64,000 nucleotides of DNA from Carettochelys insculpta (GCF_033958435.1 NC_134167.1:2314001-2378000), one strand, 5' to 3'; numbered from the stretch's first letter, positions 44,961-57,431 are shown. Notes: generated from the sequence alone by a model not told the origin. A program made the numbers and translations.

Positions 44961-46384
44961 CCAGTGTTTGTCTGTCTTGTCTATTTACTAATATCTTGGG
45001 ATCCCAACTATGGGGCGGAGGGGGGCTCCAGACCCTAGTGTAAGATAAACAGATCCCAGATAGATGGCTTAGACTCAAAAAGGTGACCCTTTTATTTGAA
45101 CTAATAACTTTAAGATTTCAAAAAAAAAAAAGTTGCTATGGGGTATTTTGTTTGGGTTTAACAGACATTCCCTTGCAGAGAATGTGCAGCATGATCAAAA
45201 GAATATGCAAGGCCAGAGATGCAGATGAATGGACGGCAGATTTATTTTCACTAATCAGACACCAGTGCAAAAAGTAAACAGACAGCACATTGCAGACAGA
45301 AATTAATTCAGTTTGGTAAAAGTTCCTGGCTGCAGGAACCTGCCTACCTGTATCAAGATATAGAATCTGCAGTGTTGCCAAACACAAGTGCTAAAGTATC
45401 ATGAGTCCAGAGGTTCCAAAATTTATGAGATAGGTTTGAAAATAATATTTTATCAATCTGGGTTTCTTTTTGTTTAGGGTTCACAATTTCCAAGCTTGCC
45501 CCCCTAACTACGGGGTGCTGTGGGGGTGGGGATTTGTCCCAGGCACTGCCCCCCTCAGGATGGCCCTGTTGAAGTCAGTTGTATTTAAACTGAAGCTGCC
45601 TGTTATAGGACCTTTTTCCTGAATTACAGACTTCAACAGAACCATATCTGTGTGTTTATCACCTTTGGGACTGTATTCTCCAAGCACATTTGCACTGGTG
45701 TAGAGCAATGTTCTGTTTGAGGCTGACCAAATATCTGAGCGGAGAAATGCCTGAGATGGCTGCTGAAAAATGTTCTGTGCCTGGTCAGTTGAAACCCTCC
45801 AGTTAAAAAGAGGGGTAGAAAAATATATAATGTTGTGTCAGTGTCACTTGTTGACAGTGAGCCTCAAGCTCCTTTGGGACATTCTTGTTAAAGAGAGGGT
45901 GGAGGGAAGTGCTTTATCTTAAGCATTTCCCAGCCTTCCTCTAAGACATCTGGCTCTCTCATCTTCTAGCTCGACTTCTTGCCTTCAGAAATATCACTGT
46001 CAGTTTTTGACTATTTAGCCAAGCAACACAAACAGACTGGTGGTCCTGCATGATAACTTGTCTCAACCGTGGTTGTCTTTCGGAAGCAGTGACCTTAGCC
46101 GTTACAGTGGTGTCAGGTTTGACATTGTTTCTTTGTGTTCCTCTTGCCATCCACCCACTGTGGTTTTGTGAGCAAAAACTGAAACCTCCTTCAGATAAAT
46201 TTGGCAAATGTGCTGCACTTACACTGCCAGCATTTCCAGACTGGTGTTGGATGGTGTTCCGTGTCAGTGGGTATCTCCACTTGACAAAACCAAGAGCAAG
46301 AACAGCTCTGGCTGGGGCTGGTGCAGAGAATGGATAGAATGGTTTCACAGAATTGTAAGATGGAAGGGAACTTGAGAGAGTCCA

Positions 46385-46530
46385 GTTTCCCTGTAAGCTG
46401 AGCACTTGGATGGCCACCGAATAGATCAGCAGAGCACCCATAGCTGGCAGCGTGAGTGTTTGCCTGGGGTGCACCTCCACACATGCCTTGGTGCATATAA
46501 ACATTTATTCTGCCCATGGGTAGAAAAAAT
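46385..46530. repeat. Interspersed repeat shared with 10738-10892
   Basis: Opens CCCTGTAAGCTGAGCACTTGG-like and continues with CACACATGCCTTGGTGCATA and ACATTTATTCTGCCCATGG, matching the block near 10850. Unnamed old repeat. Confidence 0.55.
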
Positions 46531-47952
46531 GAGAGGGAGCATGCTGGGATCCCCAAACCCCTTTGAATTGCTGGGGCCTAGGACAATTGCCCCTTTTCCC
46601 CTCTTGTTGTTAGGCCTGCTCACGACATTGACTGAGAGAGCCATGCACTCCCTCTGCATCCAGTCAAAGAACTGCAACAGTTCAGTTAGCACACCCGGCA
46701 TGCTGTAGGTATGCAGCGCAGTTAGCAAAACTACCCTCTTGGGAGACTGGTTTGGTTATGACAGTCTTGCGACCCATGGAGATGAAGGAGGGCCACTCCC
46801 TGCACTAGCCTAGGCTGCCATCGCTGGCCCATTTTAAATCTTTATTTTCAGTTTTGTTTTACTTTGCCAGACTTTAACCATTTGGCCTGAACATTTCCAA
46901 GCTGAGTATCTGCCTCACACTGAATTCTCTTCGGAAATTATCAGCTGAAGCGAACGTTACCATTTCTGAGAATGTATGTAGCCATTTAAAAAAATATGTA
47001 TTTTTCACCCAGTTTAATGCTCCATCCGTTTTTCAGGATGCTTCGGCCGCCCCTTGCCTATTAGAGTGCAGTCTGAACAGAGGAGCTAAACCGAAAGTCA
47101 CCGGAGAGACAAGCTGGTTAAGTGCTGACCTTTCCCCTCTGGAAGACACAGATCTGAACTTGAGAAATTAACGTTGCCTGTCTGCCTGTGCCCCTGCTGT
47201 TTCTAGCCCATCTTGCAAACATTACATGTAAGCTTGCTGAATGGAGTGTGACTGGCAGTCACCTCCTCCAGGAGAGGAGGCCCCAAGGTGGAAGGCGTGC
47301 AGATAATGAATTGCTGTCTTTATCCCAGGAGAGGGCTAGCTGCAATGCAGTTCCCACTCTCCTCTGCCTGGCCCACCTTGCACCAGACCCTGTGGACACA
47401 AAAAGAGCCTCAGTTTTCAGGGTCATAAATCTAAGTTTTCAGCTTCCTTTTTTCTGGTTGCCAAGATCCATGTAAAACATTTCATCTTCCCCTGAAGTAG
47501 AATCTCTTCCCTTCTGAGTTACTTGGCCTGGGCAAGCAGTGTCCTCCCTGGGGGTACTTAGACTGACCCTGGAGCCATGTACTTACAGGATCTTCTGCTC
47601 TCTGATGAGCAGGACTCCATGGGTGTTTGTTGTCTGACTTGGCACCTATGTGCTGTATCCAGTGTTATCTTTTCAATGGGTAGAGTAGAGGAACAGGGGC
47701 TGGGTTGATCACCTTCAGGTTTTGGCTCTGAGCCCTCTGGGGCAAATTGCTAAGCTTTGCAGCATGGGATTTCCAAGAGTATTGAAGTGGTTTAGGAGCC
47801 CAAGTCCCAGGAGAGTCATGGACTCTCTGCCATTGATTATATGCGATATGGGCACCATTCTCAGCTTCACCGGTGGGGGACTGACAAGGACTACAAGAGC
47901 CTCATCTGGAGAGTGCTATCATGGCAGTGAAATACACCTTCGCAGAGTCAAT

Positions 47953-48388
47953 GGCCGTGTCTACACTGGCCAAAAACTTCGAAATGGCCATGCAAATGGC
48001 CATTTTGAAGTTTACTAATGAAGCACTGAAATACATATTCAGCACCTCATTAGCATGAGGGCGGCCGCGGCACTTTGAAATCGACGTGGCTCACCGCTGC
48101 GCGGCTTGTCCAGATGGAGCTCCTTTTCGAAAGGACTCCACCTACTTTGAAGTCCCCTTATTCCTATGAGCAGATGGGAATAAGGGGACTTCGAAGTAGC
48201 CAGGGTCCTTTCGAAAAGGAGCCCCGTCGGGACGAGCCGTGCGGCGGTGAGGCGCGTCAATTTCAAAGTGCTGCGGCCGCCCGCATGCTAATGAGGCGCT
48301 GAATATGCATTTCAGCGCTTCATTAGTAAACTTCGAAATGGCAATTTACATGGCCATTTTGAAGTTTTTGGCTAGTGTAGACATAGCC
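47953..48388. mobile_element. B-family foldback TIR element, copy 1 (436 bp)
   Basis: Ends GGCCGTGTCTACACTGGCCA and TGGCTAGTGTAGACATAGCC on the + strand are inverted repeats flanked by the 3-bp direct repeat AAT (47950-47952, 48389-48391). The two halves are near-complete reverse complements of each other, with axis near 48170 (CTTATTCC ... GGAATAAG), so the whole element folds into a hairpin of about 200-bp arms. No ORF of its own. Confidence 0.85.
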
Positions 48389-48564
48389 AATGTGTCACAC
48401 ATAATTAGAATCTGATTCCCATTTAAACCCAGGCTGTGTACTGCTCTGATAAAAGGGCTGCAAAGTACCACTGAATTTGCCATTTTAAGACCCCTCTACA
48501 CTCGAACAGCATGTAAATGAGAAGCAGCCCTTTAATCTTTGCTTACATTCTTTCTCTTTATTCT

Positions 48565-48665
48565 TTGTCTATTTAGATTGTCAGCTGTTAGAGGCAGGGA
48601 CTTTTTCTTATTGTGTCTGTGCCATTGCCCATCATAATGGGGCCATGGTCTGAGTTGCAGTCTCT
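48565..48665 (+). repeat. SINE tail remnant
   Basis: TTAGATTGTCAGCTGTTAGA, GGCAGGGACTTTTTCTTATT and ATAATGGGGCCATGGTCTGA form the 3' tail class seen near 10700, 34500 and 43430. Confidence 0.45.
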
Positions 48666-48875
48666 ATGTGCTGCAGTGATGCAAATAATAATTTCAAATA
48701 GCAACTATTAATTGCTACCACCTGTAGAGAATTACACATTCATTAACTGAACTGGATTGAAGAACTTGGTTCTTATTCTTTTCTTTGTGTTTGCACCAAA
48801 GCTTACGTGTCATTTATAAACTTATCCCTAGAACAAGCTAAATAACCATTTAATTTTTAATTGTTTTACCAACTT

Positions 48876-48902
48876 CTCAAAACAAACAAACAAACAAAAA
48901 AC
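48876..48902 (+). repeat. (CAAA)n microsatellite
   Basis: AAAACAAACAAACAAACAAA, a short A-rich tetranucleotide tract. Confidence 0.85.
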
Positions 48903-49521
48903 AGCTCTATCATTTCTTGAAAATCCTGTAAAAATTCCAGCAAAAGTTTTCATTGAAACTTTTTGGTGGAGAGATTCTAGGAGAAATAGAGGATTTTTTA
49001 ATTGAAAAAAAAAGTCTCCTCAAACTCAGGATAAGGAAAATTCCATTTCAGTTTCAAATTAAATTCTAAAGACTACTCCAGTCCCATATGGATATTGCAC
49101 CATTACTAAAAATAATGTTTGCTGTGAATGAGTTTGTGAGCAGTTCCCACTGATGGCAGGGCAGCCTAGGCCGCCTTGCCAGGGCCTAGAGCCCAGGGTG
49201 TGGGTCTTCAGCACCACCTGAGAGGCTAATGAATAAGTTTGGGGGGTGGCCCCAAGCATCTAGTTTCCCCTCTAGTGGAAGAGGGGTTCCTTCCCTCATG
49301 CTTGGATCCTGAGGTTCTGCCCTCCAGTGGGCAGTAGCTCAGGCCTGCTGCCCTAGAGCCAGCTCCTGCCTCTTAGCTGGTCAGCTGCAAACTGGGCTGT
49401 TTTCCCTCCCTTTATACTCCTCCAGGCCTGACACTGGCTGCAGGTGAACTGGGGTGGGGCTGATTGGGCTAACAGGCCCTGTTTAATCTCTGCCCTGCCT
49501 GGCCTCCCTCTCACACTCTTA

Positions 49522-49942
49522 GGCCGTGTCTACACTAGCCCCAAACGTCGAAATGGCCATGCAAATGGGCATTTCAAAGTTTACTAATGAAGCGCTGAAA
49601 TGCATATTCAGCGCTTCATTAGCAGGAGGGCAGTTGCAGCACTTTGAAATTGACGTGGCTTGTCGCCACGCAGCTCGTCCCAACGGGGCTCCTTTTCGAA
49701 AGAACCCCACCTACTTCAAACTCCCCTTATTCCCATCTGCTCATGGGAATAAGGGGACTTCAAAGTAGGTGGGGTCCTTTTGAAAAGGAGCCCCGTTGGG
49801 ACGAGCCGCGTCAATTTCGAAGTGCCGCGGCCGCACTCATGCTAATGAAGTGCTGAATACGCATTTCAGCGCTTCATGAGTAAACTTCGAAATGGCCCTT
49901 TGCATGGCCATTTCGACGTTTGGGGCTAGTGTAGACGTAGCC
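49522..49942. mobile_element. B-family foldback TIR element, copy 2 (421 bp)
   Basis: Begins GGCCGTGTCTACACTAGCC and ends GGCTAGTGTAGACGTAGCC, flanked by the 3-bp direct repeat TTA (49519-49521, 49943-49945). The interior mirrors around about 49740 (CTCCCCTTATTCCCATCTGC / TCATGGGAATAAGGGGAC). It shares its ends and interior with copy 1 at 47953, about 1.5 kb away. Confidence 0.88.
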
Positions 49943-50684
49943 TTACAGAGTTATTAGAGCCTTGTGCCTTTTCATCTGTAGTTCTAATCCAGTGATTATC
50001 AAGTGGGAACTGAAATATATGATGATTTTTGGGGGTGTGTCTCCACTGCATAAGGGGAGAAGACTCCCAGCCCAGGTTGACAGACTTTGGCACATTAGGG
50101 CTAGCCCTAATAGCATAAGATAGTTAGAGCTTGTTTTGGTGTTACAGCTTGGGTGGAGCTTCATTTTCCCACTCCTCCCCTGGTCTTGCTCCCACATGCT
50201 ATGTAGACTCATATACCCATAAGGATCTATGGGAAAGATCTGTTTTTTGGGGTTTTTTTTGTTTGTTTTTTGTTTTTAATACGATTCATCTTAAACTCGT
50301 GCCTGGGAAACTTGGTTATGAATCAGGGCCATTGTGCTAGAAGCTGTACGAATAGAGAACAAAAAGACGGTGTCTTCCCCAGATTTTAGTCCATTATTGT
50401 TTTGGACCAGTGTCCACCACAAATGGCACTTGTTGGACACCTTGTCTTGCCAGCTGATCAAAACTGAATCGCAAGCCCTGCACAATCTTTTCCAACCTTC
50501 TCAGGATTCCTGTAGAGCAAAATTGAGGTACATTGGTGAGGTGGCTGCTGTCTTTACTGTAACCATTATATTGGATACATAGACAACTTCAGTCATTAGG
50601 ATGGTCCATGTGCAACCTACTACCAGCGCTACATTAATCCCTCGCCCCTTCTCCCAGTGCTGCAAACATAATTGGTTTTGAAGT

Positions 50685-51172
50685 TTTTAAAGATGTGGAC
50701 AAATTGGAGAAGGTCCAGAGAAGAGCAACAAAAATGATGAAAGGTCTAGAAAACATGACCTGTGAGGGAAGATTGAAAGAGCTGGGGTTGTTTAGTCTGG
50801 AAAAGAGAAGGCTGAGAGGGGACATCATGACACGTTTCAAGTGGCTTAAAGGTTGTTACAAGCAGGAGAGAAAAAAAAATCCTCCTTAATCTCTGATGAT
50901 AGGACAAGAAGCAATGGGCTTAAATTGCAGCAAGGAAGGTTTAGGTTGGACATTAGGAAAAAATTCTCAACTGCCAGTGTGATTAAGCACTGGAAATATG
51001 TTCCCCAGGGAGGTTATGGAATCTCCATCACTGGAATTTTTTTATGAGCAGGTTAGATAAACACCTGTCAGGGATGGTCTAGATGGTGCTTGGTCCTGCT
51101 ATGAGTGCAGGGGACTGGATTTGATGACCTCTCGAGGTTTCTTCCAGTTCTAGAATTGTATGATTCTGTCTC
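50685..51172 (+). mobile_element. CR1 LINE 3' fragment
   Basis: Translation gives the CR1 ORF2 C-terminal signature ([20 protein letters not shown], then [11 protein letters not shown]), followed by the 3' UTR (ATCTCTGATGATAGGACAAG, CTGGATTTGATGACCTCTCG) and the typical terminal AGAATTGTATGATTCTG repeat. Truncated upstream, with an internal A-run frame break near 50871. It contains a perfect EBF-type palindrome (51002-51011). Confidence 0.85.
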
Positions 51173-51189
51173 TCTTTCCCATTAAAGCT

Positions 51190-51690
51190 GTTTTCTGTCA
51201 GCATTCACTATTGTTTTCTCAGCCCACCCATCACAAAGCAGAGGGTCGCATCAACATGACCTTTCGCTGGTACAAGGAGGCTGCTAAATAATTCACATGG
51301 CCAACTTGATTTCAGGGGTCCACATTTGTTTTTTCCACTCTCCTAATCAGGATGCTCATTTAATTCTCTTCCAGCACCTGTTCAGCAATTAACACCCTAC
51401 AATTTGCATCTTACCCTGACATTTGCTATCTTTCCAATTAGTTTTTATATCAGTATAATTAGGTAGGGTTATTACAGTGCATCAAGCAGAGTGGAGGATA
51501 TTCCCAAGCCTTTAAGCTCTTTCCCAGATTTGTTTAGGGAAGCCACTAAGGGTAAATGGTTGATTAGGATCACTGTTTTTCTTCTTCATTCAGATCAGGA
51601 GAAAACTGTTTCCCCATGTGGCTCATGAAAGATCAGGGAAATATGTCAGTCTCTAAGAACTGATATTATGTAGTTCATGACTTTTTTGTG
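51190..51690 (+). promoter_or_regulatory. Candidate non-coding conserved block in intron 6
   Basis: A repeat-free block directly after a CR1 tail, rich in homeodomain-like words (CTCCTAATCAGG, GCAATTAACACC, TTCCAATTAGTTTTT, GTATAATTAGG) and a CAGCACCTGTTCAGC E-box. Suggested only by motif texture and absence of repeats. Confidence 0.25.
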
Positions 51691-54339
51691 AATTTACAGA
51701 GGATTAGAAATACGGGCTGTACTGTGCGCCTCTCCCTCTGTCCTTAATGGGGAACAGTGCGTATGAGCTTTATAGGAAGTTGAGCAGATTTTTAAATGGT
51801 GCTTTCAGTTTTAAAAATAAATCTTGGAGGTAACTTTGATACAGCAGCACCTAAATGGAACAGTTAAGCCTGGGGTCTAGAGGGACAATACTTGTTTGTG
51901 TCCATAGAAATCACACGACTGTTAATGTCTTTACATTTAAATGGCATTGTGCAAATGCTGCCCGTCGGAACAGACAAGATGCATTTAAGTTATTAGCTTT
52001 TTGAGTTGGGGAATGTAGTGTATGTCCTGTGCCAAGCACACTGGAACCCCAGGCCTAACTGTGGCTTTCATTGATACTGTCGTGCAAATAATAAAGGATA
52101 GTGCATCTCACTGGTGGCACTGAGCTTCCTGTCTGTGCACCAAGCACCTTCTGACATCAGTGATATGGATCACAGAGGGTGATTCCCTCTGACCTTAATC
52201 CTCCTGCCCTGCATGGTGCCTTACTCCTCCTTCTGGATGAAATGGGATGATGAGCGAGCAGGTGGTTGGCTCTTATGCTTAGTATGAAATTACATCCCCC
52301 CCAGCCCAACTTGTTCTGTCATATATCTTAATGCACTAGGTGCACTCACAGGAGTTTGCCATTGGGAGGGGATATTGCTTATGACAAGATTGTGGTGTAG
52401 GAAACAGTGTGATGCACATCTTGCTGGATGGGAAGGAGAGATGTATAAAATCCAAGTCAGCTGGGTCTTCTTGTTACAATGAGTAGGGCTACCACATTCC
52501 TTGATTCTGCTGACTGGAAGAACCTGAGAGACGCACTGATATAGCCAGTATAAATAGCCATATTGTATAGCTGGTGTGGGCTGAATTAAGAGCAGTCTGT
52601 AGGACTAACATGATTCTATGTCCAAGCAAACCCGTCCTCTTATGTCGCCCTTGTAGTGTGGAGTATATCATGCACCTGCACCTGCTCTGTAGCTTAGCTT
52701 TAGCTCACGTCATGAATGGACTTCACCTCTCTTCAGTGTGTCTTTTCCATGGCATATGGGCTGCATGAGGTGGTTCAGAACGCGAAAGGGAACCGAGGCG
52801 AATCCCTGACAAAGTATTTCTGGATACTCCCAGTGCCCCATCGGAGACTCATTCAGGGCACCTATTATTCTGAAAAAACCAAACCAAGCCAAACTCAAAA
52901 CAAAATGAGGTGGATTTTCAGACTCAAGCAGTCACTGGGGCTTTTTCAGGGTCAGATGCATGCTGTGCGTTTGAAGACCACGGCTATCATGGACCTGACA
53001 AACATCAAATCTGCAGAGGGACTCCCTGTGATGGACTATAAAGAAAGTTAAGAGGGTGGTGGAGGTAGAGATGTTTGGGGAAGCGAGCTGAAAAGCAGGC
53101 AATGGGAGGGGGAGCATGTAATGAAAGAGAAATATGAGCTCTAAATGGCGAGTGGAAGTTAAAGGGTCCAGAGTAAGGGAAGGGGACTAACTGGCTGGTT
53201 GGATTAGGGGACAGGGAAAGGAAAACCTATTACCAGCCAAACTTGATGAGATTCAGGGAAGCATCCAATCTCTCCTTTGCAGGATATGCCTGAACTAAGT
53301 CAGTATTTTCCCGTTATTGTTTCCTCTTAAGGGAGTATGCTCTAGTGATGTAAATCAGCATCAGGTCCTTCATGATTTTAGTCCTCTTGTGTATATATCA
53401 TCCTCATGAACCCATTCCAGTCATTTGTTTATCGGGGGCTTTTATAGTGCTGTCAAAAATTTTCCATAGGACTTTTTTCAACAGAAGATTGGATTTTTGA
53501 CAACATGAGAATGCATTCTTGGAAATCTTTTTTTTTTGAGGTGGGGAGGGAAGAGATGGAAGAATCTTAAACCCATACAATAAAAAGCTAATTCAAAGCA
53601 CGTAAAATGTTTTGTTTTCCAGCCGAATATGTTGCGGCTTTTCAATGAAAAGAGTCTATTTGTAGCCTGGCCAGGGAAGGGAGGGAGATTTCAAACCTGT
53701 TCCAGTTTCTCCTTTTTGGCCTTTGTTTTTCATGAAAGCTGCCTGCAAATGTTTCTAAACCTACAAAAGGAGGATGGTAAGGTAAAGCAGGGCAACAGGG
53801 AGAAGTATTCCCTAGACTAGAGAGCTGCCCTTCTGTGCAGTCCAGGCCTGAGTTGCCAATAGACCATGGCCCTGGGCCTGAATCCCTGGAACTTGGGGAA
53901 ATTTTGTGTATGGATATGAACTTCTGCAATTTGGGATTCATCTGTGCTTTCCCGCTTAGGGATCTGAAACATGGGTAACAATGAAGAGAAACAAATAATT
54001 TTCTGCTCCCAAATTTTGGCCTCCAAACAGTTTTCTAATCTTTTGGTGTTTGAAATAGTTGGGCTGGAATGCCCAGAGAGGCTGTGGAGGTGGGTAGGTG
54101 TGAGTTCTCGGTTGTTCAGTCCCCCCTACTGAAACAGCAATACAGTTTGTTATCCATCTTGTTACTTAATACAATAGTGCCTACAGGTCAGGTTGTCCTA
54201 ATCATTGTATAGGCATAGAAGCTGGTCCAAAGCCCATTGTGATAAAAGGGAGTTGTTCCATGGACCTCGGTGGGCTTTGAATCTGACTGAGACTGAGAGA
54301 AGATTGCTCCCCGTAGAGGTTACATTCTAAACAGATAAG

Positions 54340-54470
54340 ATCGACAGGGTGAGAGGGGAAATCAAGGCACAAAGAAAGGAAGTGATTTGCCCAAGTCCAG
54401 GGGCAGGACAGTGGAAGGTCTGGGACTATAACCTGGATTCCTAGACCAGCCCATTAGATCACAGTGGCCA
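54340..54470 (-). repeat. MIR-like SINE fragment
   Basis: Complement of a MIR body: AAGGAAGTGATTTGCCCAAG, GGCAGGACAGTGGAAGG, CCTGGATTCCTAGACCAGCC. Confidence 0.5.
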
Positions 54471-55674
54471 GTAAGGGTGACCCTCACAGCCCTTCTGTTA
54501 GTCAGAGGGAGAGAGTATGGGGTTTCTCAGTGGTGGACTGGCATGTTTTCAGGGTGATGGATTTTTTTTTTTTAAATTTCCGCTGTTAACTGGGGCTTGG
54601 GGCTGTGCTTACTTATTGACATTCACTTTTTAACAGCTAAGTGCTTTACTTAACTACTTAGGCAAACGGGCTAGGAACTATTTTATAAATCAACTTAAAT
54701 GGAGAGGCCAACATCAATGAAATTTCCAGTCCAGTTTTTCAGACTCCGTGTGCTCAGATAAGCATCTAACACTGAGCAAGGTGAGGCTGATTTCTGACTT
54801 TCACCTCTGTATCTAGTATGAAAATCTAGGGCCTATATACTGTGTAAGTGGGTAAAGGGGAGAGTAAACAAAGAGCTCAGCTGAGGAAGGTAACCGTACC
54901 CACTATTGTGCTGGATAAAGCCCTTATCCAATCATCTCGTCTGCCCTGAAATCTCTCACTTCATCTTTCCCCCTTAATAGATTTCACCTTGGAATGCAAA
55001 CACACTTCTGCAGCTATTGAATAATCGAGTTAATACACTGCCCAGTTCTGCTAGGGCAGACAGAATGGTCCTGAACGTACATCAGGAATGACTTAGGGCA
55101 TTAAAGGCTAGCAGCTCCGAACTGAATGACAACAAGCTGTTGGTACTGATCTAGGGAACTGGGGAGGGGGACAGAGGCAGACAGACAGGGGAAAGGTGCA
55201 ACCTTCTGAAAGGATTAGATCTGCCTGTTGCTCTTTGCGGGCTGTTCTCAAATCCCCACACTCACTGCAAATCCAAGATTTTGCTGAAAACAACCAGGCT
55301 GAAGGGCCAAGATTTTCAAAAAGAAGAGTCTAAAGTGAGTCTCTCTAACTTCTGTTTCAATTGAGGCATTCAGAGCTGCCCACAAATGAAAAAGATGGGG
55401 AATTAAGACTCCAAGTCCAGTGGGTAGTTTTCCAAATCTCACCCATAGGTCCTCCCTCCCCACATCAGTTAAGTGGTGTGAAGTCAATGGAGGCTGTAGG
55501 GTGCTCAGCATTCCTGGATATTGGGCCATTTATAGCCTAAATATAGACTAACTTTTGAGGCAGACTTTTAGCGGGTGTGAATTTTTACAGCTCCATTGAA
55601 GTCAAAGGCCTGTGCAGGTTTATACCTGCTGAGAATGGTACCTGTTGTTGAAAATTTTATCCAAGGGTTTTAAG

Positions 55675-56010
55675 TCATCAACCATTGGAACAACAACCCA
55701 AGGCTCATGGTAGAGTCTCCATCTGTGGCGCTTCTTAAGTTGTGGTTGGATATGTTTTTAAAAGGACTTATGTTGGGGAACGACCTATGGCCGGCAACAT
55801 AGAGGTATAGGACAGGAAGGGAGCTTAAGAAGTGTTCTAGTCTACTCCAGGGCCCTGCACCCCGGCAGGACTAAAGATAATCTGAACCATCACTGACCAG
55901 TGTTAGTCTAATCTGCTGTTAAAATTGCCAGTAACGGAAAGTTTTCCTTAGGTGGGGGCAGACCAGATGATTACAATGATCTTTCCTGGCCTTTGACTCT
56001 ATGAATCCAG
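55675..56010 (+). mobile_element. Old CR1 3' end, possibly with an inserted piece
   Basis: GGTAGAGTCTCCATCTGTGG and GGATATGTTTTTAAAAGG match the CR1 region encoding the end of ORF2 and its UTR; CAGACCAGATGATTACAATG, TCTTTCCTGGCCTTTGACTC and TATGAATCCAG match the 3' end. The middle (about 55800-55920) does not fit CR1 and may be another repeat. Confidence 0.55.
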
Positions 56011-56067
56011 AAGATCAAAGTGTAACATTTTCAAAAGGAATCTAGGCCCCATTTCAAAAGTGACTTA

Positions 56068-56333
56068 GGGTACGTCTTCACTACCGGGAAGATTGATGCT
56101 GCCACGGTCGATCTTCTGGTGTTCGATTCAGTGTCCCTGGCGGGGCTGTGCTTAGTCGAACTTATAGGGCATCCCAGCCAGTGCCGGAACTCCTGCCCAT
56201 CGTTGGGGAGGTGACTTCCCATAGTGGAGACAGAGTAAAACTCAGATTAAGGTGTGTCAACCCCAGCTACATAATTAACATGGGTGGAGTTGTGTATCTT
56301 TGTTTGACCTTCCCCTTTAGTCTAGACCTGGCC
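56068..56333. mobile_element. GTCTACAC-related TIR element upstream of CR1
   Basis: The left end GGGTACGTCTTCACTACC and the right end TTTAGTCTAGACCTGGCC form an imperfect inverted pair related to the A- and B-family termini. The interior contains GATTGATGCTGCCACGGTCG and TTCGATTCAGTGTC stretches. It ends about 130 bp before the CR1 ORF1 start, so it marks the probable upstream limit of CR1. Confidence 0.5.
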
Positions 56334-56437
56334 TTTGGCACTTGGGACATGGATTCCTGAGTTACTTATACTGATAAGATACAGAACAGTAGCTATCTTT
56401 TTTGTGGGCATTGAGAGAATTAAGTTAATACAATGGA

Positions 56438-56475
56438 GTAGGAAATGGAGGCAGAAGTAGGAAATGGAGGCAGAA
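56438..56475 (+). repeat. 19-bp perfect tandem duplication at the ORF1 start
   Basis: GTAGGAAATGGAGGCAGAA occurs twice back to back (56438-56456, 56457-56475). Each unit contains ATGGAGGCAGAA, so the ORF1 start codon and its context are duplicated 19 bases apart, in different frames. Confidence 0.9.
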
Positions 56476-57387
56476 GCCCAGCAGCAGAGTGGGGGCTATC
56501 CTGTTTATTGTGTCGAGTGCAGTATGTATGACTACCTACCCTGTGGGTGGGTGGAGTATGTGTGCGCTCGATGCAAGGAGCTCCTGGCCCTCAGAGACCG
56601 AGTGCGTGCTTTGGAGGCCAGGGTGGCTGAACTGGAGGAGCTAAGAAAGGCAGAGGTGTTTGTTGATGAGACTTTCCGGGACATAGTAGGGCTGTCCCAC
56701 CTCCAATCTGACAGTCCTGATGCTGTTACGGAGGATGAAAGGCTCAGGGAAGGAGAGCAGTCAATGGGAGCAGAGGGAAACCATCCCATAGTTGGGACCC
56801 TCCTTCCAGAGGGTGCTGTTGTATCCTCTCATGCCGAGGATACTTCTCCGGGGGAGGGAGCGCCAGCTGTTAGGAAGAAGCAGGTTTTAGTAGCGGGGGA
56901 TTCGATCATTAGAAATATAGATAGTTGGATTTGTGATGACCGGGAGAACCGTATGGTGACTTGCCTGCCTGGTGCAAAGGTTGCGGATCTCTCGAGGCAT
57001 CTAGACAGACTTATGGGCAGTGCTGGGGAGGAGCCGGTGGTCGTGGTACATGTCGGTACCAATGACATAGGGAAGGGTAGAAGAGATGTTCTGGAGGCCA
57101 AATTTAGGTTACTAGGAAAGAGACTGAAATCCAGAACATCTATGGTGGCATTCTCTGAAATGCTTCCAGTTCCATGCGCAGGGCCAGATAGACAGGCAGA
57201 ACTTCAGAGTCTCAATGTGTGGATGAGACGATGGTGTAGGGAAGAGGGGTTTAGATTTATTAGGAACTGGGGACACTTTTGGGGTAGGGGGAGCCTATAC
57301 AGGAATGATGGGCTCCACCTAAATCAAGGTGGATCCAGACTGCTGGCATTAAACATTAAAAAGGTCGTAGAGCAGTTTTTAAACTAA
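56464..57387 (+). CDS. CR1 ORF1 protein (zinc-finger-like and SGNH esterase-like)
   Basis: A 307-residue protein. Residues 16-37 carry C-x2-C-x14-C-x2-C (C16, C19, C34, C37), a zinc-finger-like motif; residues 38-64 are a heptad-like, charged coiled coil ([20 protein letters not shown]); the C-terminal half is an SGNH/GDSL-type hydrolase with AGDSII (144-149, Ser147), HVGTND (196-201) and NDGLHL (281-286, D282 and H285 as the remaining triad members). CR1 ORF1 proteins with an esterase domain are known; they are thought to bind RNA or lipid during retrotransposition, but the exact role is unsettled. The chosen ATG is the one after the upstream duplicated ATG at 56445, because only this frame gives the long protein. 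ORF2 follows after 44 bases. Confidence 0.88.
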   Translation: MEAEAQQQSGGYPVYCVECSMYDYLPCGWVEYVCARCKELLALRDRVRALEARVAELEELRKAEVFVDETFRDIVGLSHLQSDSPDAVTEDERLREGEQSMGAEGNHPIVGTLLPEGAVVSSHAEDTSPGEGAPAVRKKQVLVAGDSIIRNIDSWICDDRENRMVTCLPGAKVADLSRHLDRLMGSAGEEPVVVVHVGTNDIGKGRRDVLEAKFRLLGKRLKSRTSMVAFSEMLPVPCAGPDRQAELQSLNVWMRRWCREEGFRFIRNWGHFWGRGSLYRNDGLHLNQGGSRLLALNIKKVVEQFLN

Positions 57388-57431
57388 GAGGTGGGGGAAA
57401 GCCGATTGGTGCGGGGGAGCACCTGGATCGG

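Noticed and set aside
45083..45277. 64-codon frame in intron 6
   Set aside because: Short, no recognised motif, and not supported by splice sites or repeats.
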